From Acanthochromis polyacanthus (lineage: Eukaryota; Chordata; Actinopteri; Pomacentridae), in assembly GCF_021347895.1 (NCBI RefSeq), contig NC_067131.1:12118653-12182652 (forward strand): 64,000 bases of DNA, read 5' to 3'. Positions 50,117 through 61,778 of this stretch are shown piece after piece (positions within the stretch are counted from its first letter, which is position 1; each line of letters begins with the position of its first letter). The position numbers and the translations under genes were made by a program. The notes beneath the pieces were generated by a model. That model was not told the DNA's origin and did not search any database. It saw only the letters and a program-made list of their open reading frames with translations.

Positions 50117-51070
50117 GTACGTGGTGGCTGTGTATTTTTTTTGGCTGCTGTTCCTTTTCCCTTTATACGACAGATGAGTTAAAGAGCTCTCATTAGGCCT
50201 TTATTCTGTATATTGTGCTACAATTTTGCCAGCATGCTGTCAAAATGCTAAAAGATTTCTTGGTGCACTGAGTGCATGTACCTCCCAAAGAGTGTTGTAA
50301 GCTCTAGAGTAATTGAAGGGATGTTTAAAAAAATAAAAAAAACCCTCTTGTTAAATTAGAATTGAAAGTTAGATTTATTTGGGCAATTAAGGACTTTAAC
50401 AAGGCTTTAAAGGAGGAAGGCCCAAAATAAGTACACCCAGATTGCCTCATTTTCGATTGAAATTAGGAGCTAACTACTTTTAAGTCTCTTTTGGATCACC
50501 GAAATGATAGATAGAAGGGAATGTTTCCCTGCATTATTTTGTTGGTGAATATCTTTAGTGAGTTGTTATTAAAGCTCCTCCTCTTATGCATTTCTACACC
50601 TGGAAAGAATGAGTGAAAGAGCAAAAGAGGCCTCTTAGGCCTGTTTGTTCTATTCTGTGATTATGTTTATGATTGCACTGCGTTTATAATCATATGCAGA
50701 AGGTTTGAAAATTGGAACCCCACTGACTAGATTTTTAGGGACTGATGCAGATTTTTAGTGAGCAAAAAACTGCAGATGTTGACATCAGCTGATATTCTTC
50801 ATATACGACTACAGGGATTCTGTACCACTGTGGATGACTGACTGGAAACCACTGACCACTACAGAAGTCCCTGTTACGATGGACCTTTTGCTAGCTAAAC
50901 CCTAACAATACTCTTTACCACACAAACACAGAAAACCACCTAAACCTATCCAGCCAAAACAATCAAAATTCAAACATGATGCAACTGAAATAACACTCAC
51001 AAAACCTCTCATTTAGTAATTTGGATTTTAACATTAACATTCCCGTGGTGCTCTGTGATTGCCAACGCAG

Positions 51071-51188
51071 AACTGCCCGGAATCCAAGCCACTGCCTCGT
51101 CTGGTCGCTACAGAATTAAACACAGCAGACAAGCAGCAGTCTTCCTTCTCACAAAACTGTAAAACCCTCCACCTGGTGGAACATCCAG
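51071..51188 (+). CDS. Further candidate exon of the unrecognised gene
   Basis: An acceptor (GCCAACGCAG) and a donor (GTACTA) bound 118 bases that are open as NCPESKPLPRLVATELNTAD, then KQQSSFSQNCKTLHLVEHP. This frame needs an upstream exon ending in phase 0, while the segment at 49,970-50,116 ends in phase 2. So either an exon is missing between them or this is not part of the same transcript. Confidence 0.3.
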
Positions 51189-51339
51189 GTACTACAGCAA
51201 ATCCATGATATGTTTTCTCGCATGCATGGCCAATATCTTATGCCTTATTGATCATTATGTTTTTAATCAATTGCATTTTTAACAGTGATTCATTGATTTT
51301 CTATTAACCTATATCAAACCAAACTAGCTACTTACTGTG

Positions 51340-51610
51340 AAGACACCACACCACTGTCTGCTCAGCTGTGATGCGTACTCTGCTGCATGTGCTGCACACA
51401 GTGCTGGAAGTAGTGTAGACGGAGTCAGAGCCACTCTGCTGAACCAAATATGTGAACTTTCTAAATTACCACAAGTATCATTTTCTGTATTACACACTGG
51501 GAAAAGCTGGGATTTCATATGTTAAAATGTTTTCACAGTATATCTGTGATGGGCCGATATTGGCTGATAATATTGACCGATGGATATATCGGTTGGGGTC
51601 TACAAAGAAT
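51340..51610 (-). repeat. Dispersed repeat, copy 1
   Basis: The minus strand contains GCAGCACATGCAGCAGAGTAC and CAGCTGAGCAGACAGTGGTG. These match the plus strand at about 53,270-53,320. A GGCCGATATTGGCTGATAAT phrase with ATATCGG lies beside it at 51,550-51,590. This is a non-coding interspersed repeat of unknown class. Confidence 0.6.
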
Positions 51611-53149
51611 TAGGGCTGCAACTCTATTAATCATGTTGTGTTGTTGATTAATCTCTCAGTTATTTTCAGAACTACACAGCTGGTTGTTTGGTTTACACAG
51701 TTTTATAAAAGGGTAAAAATTGTCCAGTAGTACTTTCCAAGTAAAAGATGACAACCTTAAATGTCTTGTTTTGCTCACAACTCAACAATTTTGAGTTTAG
51801 CGCTATAGAGCAATAAAACGATGAGACAATATTTAAATTTAAGAAAAAGGAATTAGAGATTTTAGACTTTTTTCTTTCCAAAAATACAAAATTAGAACAA
51901 TAAGCGGTTGAAAAGGCTGCTAATTAATGTATTAGTTGACAATCAAGTAATTAAATGTTGAAGTTTGATGAAGAACTATCAATCAAATATACCACTGTTG
52001 CTCTTTTGTAAAAGTTGAACATAATACATGCTAATAAGACAGTGTTTATTTAACACAGTAGGTACTGTTTCATCTGGTCAACAAGACGTAAGAATTATGA
52101 GTATTTCTCAGTCTTGATCTGTACAGTACTTGTCTGTGTTACTCAATGGTTAAATAACATACAGTAAAGCAGCTGAACTGTAAAAGTTGGCTGCAGAAAA
52201 TCAGGCACAAGATCCATCCACTCAAGCAGATCCCTCCCCTCTTTTTGGTCTGACCTGTCCTCCCTTCCTCACTTCTCATCGGGGTTTGATGTCAGCTGCA
52301 CAGCCAAGAAGTTATGCATTACAAATATTTAGATAAAGCAGAAGGGATGTGACAGTGTTTGTGATAGAAACTCCACAGGGAAGAGTGCTAGGGGTTACCC
52401 TCAGGCTAATCCCCACTAAGACATATTTATAAACCGAGCTAGCAGTTAAGAGTGGAATGCTTCCAGCTTCAACACTGAGATGCTAACTGTATTTGGTCAG
52501 CAGCTCCACCACCAAGGCCCACTTCAGTGACACCTATTAGCCGTTTTAATATTTGCATGGCACATAAACATATGGTTATGCTTCAGACTTTCATTTGATT
52601 TGCACACACGCGTAATAGTTTCCATGCGTAGGGGCAACACAAAGCCTTTCTCCATACCGCATTTGACTTTGTTTTAGCTCTGTGCCAGAACACAATTTCA
52701 TCTGACACCATCATCAACTGAAAACAAAGCCTTCGAACGAAATGTCAGAGTGTTTTGAATCTGCGTTAAAAAACAAGTGAGTTTAGAGCCAACATTTTCT
52801 GTTCCTGTCAAACAGGGTTTTACTGCCTTTATGCACATGTGAGTGACAGATGCTGCCATGAGACACCCATGAATAAAACATGCACAATCTAATGTGTCAT
52901 TGGTAAACCATATGTACGGGTTGTGTTTAAAGACAGCAGCACTTCAGTCAATGCAAACTGAAAAAGGGGATTTAATGGCTGCATTGTATTTATCTTAATG
53001 GCACGAGTTTACAAAGCAAATCCAAATGCTCTGTTTCATCTTAAACTTGACAGTGTTAGTGCCATTACTTGAACCCAGCATATAAGCTAGCTGATGTTAT
53101 TTGCTGATCTTGCACCATTAACAGATATATCATCATTGGAATATATGCA

Positions 53150-53500
53150 GTTTGATATACTGCTGTTATGAAAACTGCCTTTTACAGCCCTCTATTGGGG
53201 GCTATTTACAATTTGTGGTATCAATTAGTTTGTGTTGCCAAGCAGCTCAAACTCTATTGTTTACAGCAGTGGCAGCACATGTAGCAGAGTATATATTGCA
53301 GCTGAGCAGAAGGTGGTGCAGAGTCGAGCTTTGTTTTTATGCTAAGTTGCGGAATAGTTTGTGAAATATGTTGTTTGAAAGTGCAAAAAAAACAACCCAA
53401 TCAATTTGTTTTTTCTAGATAACTTTAACATGTATATAGACAATATCTGCCGATGTGTCAATACCAGAATTTCCTTCTTCCCAAGATTAGTATCGGCCCC
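53150..53500 (+). repeat. Dispersed repeat, copy 2
   Basis: GCAGCACATGTAGCAGAGTA and GCAGCTGAGCAGAAGGTGGT match copy 1 in inverse orientation. Further along, ATCTGCCGATGTGTCAATACC and TAGTATCGGCCCC resemble the GGCCGATA phrases beside copy 1. The open frame here (53,152-53,364) is part of the repeat. Confidence 0.6.
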
Positions 53501-53509
53501 AAAAGTCCA

Positions 53510-55890
53510 GTGTGGATCTGAAGATGAATGTGCATGAATTCTGCATATTGTATTACAGCTTCAAAATCAGTAACGTTGCTCTCATAGTGTCATTAAAAAG
53601 CCAAGTTCCTAATACATTGAGGAATAAGTTGTGTGTTCAAGTTTGCTTCCATGTGAATATCTCTCAGTGTAAATGTTTAGTTTATTTTTCATTATAAATT
53701 AGAATATCATTAGCCTCCTGCAACGTCAACCACAAAACATAATTGCTGCAAGCTTCACACAATTAACATTTAAACTAGAATAACATTTTGTGAAATATTT
53801 GTTTGATCTACCACGTTGTACTTCCGTGACTACATGCGTTATTTGTCACTTTTAAGAGGTTAGATCATCTGGCATTAAAGGGTTAATAGCCCTACTGTTA
53901 ATACTCCATCTCTCAGCCATAACCCATCCCCCTGCAAGATAGGAGACCCCTTAACCCCTCCACCCCCTGCTCGGTAGCATTCCAGCTAGCCAGATGGTGT
54001 CTGCTCCACACAGCGGACACCACAGAGCTGAGAGGGAGAAACCCCACCAGCAGGATACTTCGGATGAGACATTCCACCCACTGATCTCCCCCCTCGCCTT
54101 AAGTTGCCTCTTCTCTCTCAGTCCAGTCTTGTCTGTGTCTCACAGGCCGCCATTCTGGGGATGAAGTCCATGCTGATAAGTTGTTGGCAAGTGGAAAAAT
54201 GTCACGATGGCTTCAAGGGGGCAACAGCTCTGCAGTGAACTGTCAGACAGAATGAGAGTAGAAATCACAGATTTCAGTATCCGACAAAGACTAATTGTAG
54301 AAATAGTCAATGTCATGACTTGAGCAATCACAATATATATATATACAAGTTGGGATTCAAGCACTGATAGTTACTAGTAGTTATTATCATCTGTGTCATA
54401 ATCATTCCCCACCTGTAACACATTTACTTTTACTGAAAAGTAACATGACATCATGCATTTTCTAACCACTGTAGTTCTTGTCTAACCTCATTTGTTTGTC
54501 AAGCTTTCCCTTTGCTGGCATTTTTTTTAAAAAGGGGATTTTATAGCCATATTTGTCAGTGCGTATTTAATTGAATGTGTTGTCAGGAACTCCTCAAGTA
54601 AATAGTGGAAGTGCGCACGGAAGAGAAAAGATAAATTAAACCTAACAGCAGTTCTCAGAGTAACCGGCCGAGTTCAGGTTTCTGTGCTGGTTGGCACAGC
54701 TTTGATCCAGTCCTAGTCAATTTGCACACTTTCCATCAAAAATTGGCAAAACCTAAGCACTGGAGGTGTTGCTGGAGTGCAGTAGTTGTTTCTGTATGTC
54801 AGCATGCAACAGGCGTAGAGTTTGAAATGAGGGTGAGCGCTCCAACTGCAGCTACTACAGTACATATGCCTGATAAAAATCTGCGTGGGTGTTTGCTTCT
54901 GGCCTACATGAAGTGAGTCTTTGAGTGGAGTCCAACTTTACGTGTTATGCATGTGTGCGTGCATGCAATCATGTGATCCCCTGGCTAGATAAAACACCCT
55001 AAACCCCACCCTTCCTACTCACCACTCCAGCTTCCATGATTGCAGCCTTGCTGGAGAGCTAGTGTATGTGTTTCTTTTGGCCTTTTTCCAGATTCTCTTA
55101 TTGTGTGTCAGTGTGTTTGTGAGTGCATTTGTTCGTTTGCTTTCCCATACGTCACATTTAATGGCTCCTCTGAATGCAGCGATTGGAAAGCCGGAAGACT
55201 TGGACAAAGAGCTAGCCTGTAAATAGAAGAAAACACACACATGCTGTCCTGTGTTTAAGGCTGAAGCTTTAGTGAGTTTGAATGGCACAAGCTGTTGTCG
55301 TCTTTGACGAAGATTTCGAGGAGAGGGAAGCAGCACACTTTCTTTGTCTTGCTGGTGACCAAGGTAGCTCCATCTCAAGCTGGTCAGTTCATTTATACAG
55401 TGACAGTTACGATGGCAAAGCAGAGCGCAGGCATGAGTACCCAGGGGGGTGTTATGTCAACTGCCTCTTGGGTGACTGGCTACAGTCAGTAGGACTTCTG
55501 GTAAAAGGGATTTGAGGGAGTTTGTGTCTTTGTGTGACAGAGAGGGGAGAGAGGGAGGGAGAGGGAGAGATGGATTAGTCTCAAGCCCCGTTTCTGCCCC
55601 ATCCTCCTCCTCTTCTACAGCTGCAGATCTTGTCCCCCCCCCCCAATATCACCAGACTGAGGCCTCTTGGCACCCTGGAAACACATGCCCCACAAAGCCA
55701 TCACATCCACCCCCACAAAAGCCCATTCTCTCCAGCTTTCTTTCCCTACTTCTTTCCTCTTTCCCCCTGCTCTGACCTCTTCACTTTTCCTTATTCTGCT
55801 GATGTATGGACCCTTTCTTCTCCTCTTTTCATCCTCCCCTTTTTGTTTGTATCCTCCGTACTCTTCTTCCACATTCAGCTGCTTTTCCTT
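53510..55890. other. No supported gene
   Basis: The frames at 55,282-55,515 and elsewhere have no recognisable motif or splice context. Probably intron of the gene that starts at 47.7 kb. Confidence 0.4.
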
Positions 55891-55901
55891 CCTCTCTCTG
55901 A

Positions 55902-55906
55902 AACCC

Positions 55907-55937
<31 letters not shown>

Positions 55938-55944
55938 ACACACA
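55902..55944. repeat. Poly(C) run followed by (CA)n
   Basis: About 18 C's are followed by about 11 CA units, inside a pyrimidine-rich tract that covers 55,620-55,970. Confidence 0.9.
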
Positions 55945-55949
55945 CCCCC

Positions 55950-58900
55950 CGTCCGGCTTTTCCTTTGCAGCTCAAAGTCAGGGGGAGAGTTGAGTCATGT
56001 CAGTGAAGTGCCTGTGTCTTGTTAGACAAACACACCCTCTTGTCAGAATCGTCCTTTGAAGCTCTATATTAGCAGAGGCTCATTTTAAACAAGATAAAGC
56101 ATTGCAGACCTCTGTGATTGCAATTATAACTTCATTCTCCAGTTGTTGCAGGCAAGGTACTTAAACCGCTTTAAGTGCAGAGAGATTCCTTTTTAATGAG
56201 AAACACATTTGCCACTCAGTATGTGGTTGATTGTATGAGGGTGGCTTAAAAAAAGTGTGACACACCCTGCATCTGTCCCCTTCTTCACCCGTTTTGTGAT
56301 GCATTTGTTTGGGTGAACAAATTCACGAGAGGCCAGTTTAGGGACTCAAGCCTATCTGCTTTCAATAGTTGGTCATGTGACCTGATTGCTGTCATACACC
56401 CATGCAGAGAAACATGCAACATCCTGTATACTGAACAAATCACAGGACAAGTGACTTTTTACACCTCCAGGCAATATTCTGTTTGATTTGTCAACTGTAG
56501 CATGGTGTGCCACTTTTTCTAGATGCATATCGAACAGGGTAAAGGTAAGATTTGATATTCCTTTAACACTAAAGAAGAATTTAATTATTGCTCTCCTCAA
56601 ACTGGAATACAGACAGTAACATTTAGGTATTTAGAGAGTCATCTAATTCCCCAAACTTCAAAGCAAGGAAGCAGTACTTTAGTAATTCCCTCAGACATCC
56701 TGTGCATTGAGATCGTCGCTTGCCTCTCCACCGAAGAGTGAGTGGGATACTTCCATCTTTTGTTTTGCCCCTTTATGGTTCCAGCTGAAAATCCTTCTCA
56801 GAAATTGACCGCCAGTCTGTTTTTGCACTGGCACCTGGTTTTCTCGGCGGAGCAAACTTTCCGCTCTCCACCCTCAGGAAGAAAGTGTGTCGGCAGCTGC
56901 CTCCATCGTAAACTGCCTCCTCTCTCTTTTTGTACAGTAGAAAAGTGATGTCTAAATGTCTCTCTGATGCTTGTGGTGACTTTATGTGGATTCCCGAAGG
57001 TTTACAGTGGCAAAATGCTGTCAACATAAAAACAACATTTACCTAGTGTAGTATCTATTTTAAGTGTGAGTGCAACTTTGCAGAAGTGTGTATTTTAAAC
57101 CTAATAACTGTCAAAATGCTGGCAGTTTCAGGTGTACATTTCTGTGGTGTTAAGTAACGGTTTCAATGAAAAGATAGAGATAGAAGACTCGTGGGAATTC
57201 CAGTGAAGCTGAACAGACGCAATGCTAAAAAATGGGCATGTTTGTATCTGCCTTTGGTTGCTGTAGTGCTGTGACTTCCATCAGTAATCAGATGACTTAT
57301 AGAGAGATGTGGGTTTTGTGGTTAAAGACTGACTGTATGTCACAATAGCCTAATTGTTTGCTAAACAGCGCTTGCATGCAGTTTTCTTGATTTCACACTG
57401 TCAGTTTGTCACTTTGCGTCTTCAAACGTCAGGTTGGCTGTTTCTCACGTTATAAGAAAGGCCCTGATAATTTGATACAGCCAAAATCCCCCTGCCTTCC
57501 CCATGTAAATCCACTGTTTATGAGCAGGGTGTCGGCTGCATTCCTGCTCTGTCCTCTTGTGTGGACATGTGATTTCTGAATGAATACACAGTCTGGTGGG
57601 CTACAGGTCAGCGTTTGCCTTTGAGGCGACTTATTGTCTGGCCCTTATCTTAGAAACATTCACAGTTAACATTTATGTGTCCTTTCTATGGATCTCTGAG
57701 GCAGGTATTCATTTCCCATAGAGCACCTGCTTCCCATTGCTTGCTTATAATGACATCAGGCTGTGAGTAACAGTGACATAAACAAAATTTGACTAGACTG
57801 TCTTCAGGTGCTTAAGTTGACTCAGCTTATCAAAAATGACCAGTCTGTGACACACTACCTGTTCACTTGTATTCTTGTTTTATTATGAATAGTGTTCGAT
57901 GACATCCAGTTTCACACAAAGGCTGTTGATTGTGAAGGGGTAATTGAGTTTATGCAGTGGAGCTTTAGGGGTACATCTGACCAAAATGGATTCATGGGCA
58001 ATTACTAAAAAGAGCAGAAACTCTCCTCACATGTTTGAAGTCATCTTGGTTGTTGTAACTTCTGCATTTGTAGTATATTGCAGATGTTAGGCCTTAAACG
58101 GGGGTTATGTAATCTAAAGTAACCAGTTGTAATGATTGGATGTCTTAACAGGGAAGTAAATATTTAAAAATTGTGACTTTCACGTGGTGCTATTAGAGAA
58201 AACAATGTCACTTAATCCCAAACTGTTTTGAGTGCAAAGGAGCTGCCATTCTGTTTTCTTACTGCCTTTAGCCATCCCATCTCTCGAGAGTGCACTGGAG
58301 CTCTACCAGGTTTGAGAAATATTTCCCATTTAATCGAGCTTTTATGAAGAAGGATGTGGGCCATGGTTAGGAAGTGACACACTTGGCCTTTGTTGAGACA
58401 GATCTTCCTCTTGTAGCCAGTGACAACTCCCGATGGGCAGAGAAAGGTCAGAGAGCACTACAGTGGCTGGAAGCTGAGAATTCAGTTTGTTTACATGCCC
58501 TAGAGGAGCAGATATAATATCGCACATGAATTAGCAGGTAGGACTGGTATGACTACATATTGAGCCAGACAGACGCACTGTCGCAAGTGACACGAAGGCC
58601 AATTATGTTCTCAGATGTTTTTCACTGTCTTATTAAAAGAAAAAAACTCGATTGTGGTAATAAATGCTATCCTGGAGGCCTTTTGGAGAGTCAGACTGAA
58701 CCGTTAGCTAGTTAGCTTCCTCCAAAACCGTCTATCACCTTGCTGTGTTATTCCTGATAGTATTTATTCAGAGTGTTAGTGTTTTTTTGACCTGTGCTTC
58801 AGAAGAAATAACCATAAATAGGTAAAGACACCATGCAGTGCTTTGGTGGTTTAAGTCACCTAGCAAAACAAATATTCTGGGTGAGTCCATGTTTTGCTGA

Positions 58901-61270
58901 TAGGAGTGATGATTTTTAATCTATGACTCACAACTGTGTTTTCAGTCCCTTTTGTTGCTTAAAATAACACAGCCAGCTTCCAAACAAAGCAGCCTCGATG
59001 TTCTCGGTCTCCATGGACAAGCTTTAGTGTGCTGTGTAGCACTCCTTTTATAGGTAGTGACCTAGGTGAATTATGTAAGTGTGTGCATAGTCCTGAAATC
59101 AACATCCAAACTCAGGGTCCTTTTGCCTTCATAAGGCAATTCACAGGCTGAAGTAACATTCAGTCATTTCCAACCCAAAAGGAAAGTGGAGTTGAAGATA
59201 TCTTCAGTAGCTTTTTGTCAAGGAGCCTCCCATTGCTCTGCTGCCTGAATTTTACATGTTCTGGCAATTTTAGGATGTTTTTTTCACAGACTGTACCACC
59301 AAACTAGACCTTATTTTGAGATGCTGAACTGTAACCTTCAAGGGTAATTGAAATGTAATACAACTCCCCTAACATCCTTTTCCTATTGAGCTGTGGAGCT
59401 CTTAGAGCTTCAGGCTTGGTTTTAGTGGATTCAGTGCTACCAATTGATTAGATCTGCATATTTAATAGGCCATTTGCTTTCCATATTGTGCAGTAAACTC
59501 CATTTAAAAAGCTTTAGCCTCATCTGAGCCTGAGTACATACATAGGATCTGTTCTTGTTTCTGTTCTGGCTAACTGTAGTCGGCTATATATGCCTGTTAG
59601 TGGACTAAGTGGAATAGAAGTGAACTGTGCTGGTTTGTTAATGCATCAAACAGATGGTGGATATCTTTCTACATAATATACAGCACACATTTCCTAGATT
59701 GTAGGTGTCTTGGACATCTCCAGGCTTATAAGAATGAGCAGACAGCGCGTAATTGTCCACTAGAGTCACAGTTTATGTTGAAACTGCATTTTAAATGTAC
59801 ACAAGGGAGGCACTGTGGTATCTCGGTGTTTAACCAAGCACTGTTATGTTAGGTGGAGGTGGGACGGGAGAGGACAAGGTGAAGACGGACACACACATAC
59901 TCGCTTGCACTTACACACAGGCACATATTCCTTGACATATATATACACCGATTTCCTGTGTAATATTTCAAAGCTGTATTTTTTTTAAGGAGACCAAGAG
60001 TCCTGATTCTGGGTTGGTATTCATAAACCAGCAGGTGGTCAGAGGCCATAAGGGCTGCGCTCGAAATTTGTTCAAGCTTGTCATCATTACAGAATAGGCT
60101 CTTGGAGTCAGTTCATTTATTCCACCTCGTGACCTGACTCGCCTCTATTTTCCATCTTGCCATGACCATTCATTCTCTTCCTACTAACATTGTCCAGACA
60201 CAGCACTCTCAATTATATTTTCCCTTATCCCTATCAATTTAGGGATCCTATACACTAAATGAACTCATGCTCTATAACTAGAAGGAGACCAAGGGACTAC
60301 CCATGCCTCTCCTTAGCACGAATATGGCTCAGTTTATTCATCTCCCTTTTTCTCTTATCCTTGACTGCCCCAGAGCATCACAGGCAGGCATACTTGTGCT
60401 GTGAGAAATGTCTGTGGAAAAGCCCCTGTGCTTGGTGTGGAGCCACCAGAAACAGCGCACACATAATGATTATTGCTGTTGTCAGCTGGCGATGCATTTA
60501 AGTGACTGCAGTTTTCAAGGCACTCCAAGCCACGTGTGGTTTCCTGCGCTGTGAAATTCTTAATGGAACAAACTCAGTTCAAGTCAAACTTCTTATTTTC
60601 AGCTTCATAACGGCAGCTGACGAGGTACTGAAAAATCGCAGGAGATCAAACGGTGCAGCTTTTCTTGTGCTAAAAGATGTGGTTCGGATAGATGTTAAAC
60701 AGATTATCCTTACCACAGACACAGATACCTGAAACCTGTCCTGACATGAAGTGTGTGAGAGGTCACAGTCACCGTGCATAGATTGCAAGTCTATCACAGA
60801 GGTAATATATGTAGACTGAAAAACAAGTTCGCTTACAGGCAGTTTAGATTTACTCATGCATTCTCTTTAGTCATGAGGAGGGGGGTAGTTTCTGAGAGAT
60901 GATAGCCTGGGTGCAAAGCCTCAGCTCGGAGGAATGAAAAAAATGGGATAAAGATGTTATTTGATGGGCACTCCTTACATTCTGTGTGAAGTGAGTCGAT
61001 GGAATAGAGGTTATGTGAGACTCTCACTGCGGTGGTCGGTTGCTTTTGAGCTGGCTGACATCATTTTCATCGGGGGTGGGGAGGGCATGGAGGGGGTGGA
61101 TAGGGCAGGGCAGGGCAGAGCTTGGAGATCTGCAGCTGAGCCAGTTTCCTATGAAAGCTGGAGAAGTGTACATCCTGGTGTATCCAGTATTATACAACTT
61201 CAGAGAACCAGTCATCTGAGACTGCGCTCTGTAGCCATTATGCACTAATGATGTTTTTCTTTCCTGTTTG
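55950..61270. other. Intronic or intergenic sequence, no supported exon
   Basis: This is probably part of the long first intron of supervillin. One segment, 60,602-60,732, follows a good acceptor (CTTATTTTCAG) and is open as FITAADEVLKNRRRSNGAAF, then LVLKDVVRIDVKQIIL, ending in a stop. It has no known domain and no partner exon, so I do not annotate it as a gene. Confidence 0.4.
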
Positions 61271-61273
61271 CAG

Positions 61274-61778
61274 CACTGGGATGATTTTGATGGAGTGAGA
61301 CATTGCTGTCTCGGGAGATCTTCAAAAGCAGTTGGGCGCCGTATCATCTGAAGAAAAGACGCAACACTCAAACCGATTCAAAAAGCACAATGGATGGAAT
61401 AGACACCTTGCAGAGCTCAGCCCCAGAGACCAAGGCTGAGCGAATCGCTCGCTACAAGGCAGAACGAAGGAGGGAACTGGCCGAACGCTACGGCAACACG
61501 GAGGAATTCACCTCCAAATACGTCCGAAGAGAGAGGAAAATTGACGACGCATCCGAAACAGCGTCTTCAGCAACCAAGGAGAAAGAAAAATATGAGGATA
61601 ATGGACCAGAGCAAACATATACCAGGAGAGGCCTCAGGAATAAAGTAGCAGAACCTGTGGAGCATGCTGATGATGAGCCAGTCCAGGAGAAAGAGGCCAC
61701 TACTCTCCTCAAAACAGACACCATTTCATCCTCAAAGTCAGAGTTTGTCTCCTCCTTGAAGATATCGTCTCATTCCAG
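61274..61778 (+). CDS. svil: Supervillin, first coding exon (partial gene)
   Basis: Supervillin is a large villin/gelsolin-family protein that links actin filaments, myosin II and the plasma membrane. The exon runs from the acceptor TTTGCAG to the donor GTGAGT at 61,779. The coding part starts at the ATG at 61,390 and gives about 130 residues (389 bases, ending in phase 2). The N-terminus, MDGIDTLQSS, leads into [20 protein letters not shown], which closely matches the [20 protein letters not shown] segment of vertebrate supervillin, a nuclear-localisation-type basic region. After that the exon is acidic and basic low-complexity. An in-frame stop at 61,288-61,290 excludes an upstream start in this exon, and a short upstream frame (ATG at 61,281) may dampen translation. 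The human long form begins with a further N-terminal exon (MKRKERIARR), which I did not find here. All later exons lie beyond the window. Confidence 0.88.

Noticed and set aside
55282..55515. Open frame MAQAVVVFDEDFEER
   Set aside because: It begins with a plausible protein-like stretch but soon becomes ordinary sequence. There is no splice signal, no motif and no partner exon.
60602..60732. Possible terminal exon ending in a stop
   Set aside because: A good acceptor and protein-like reading are present, but there is no partner exon and no known domain, so it is mentioned only as a note in the intron entry.
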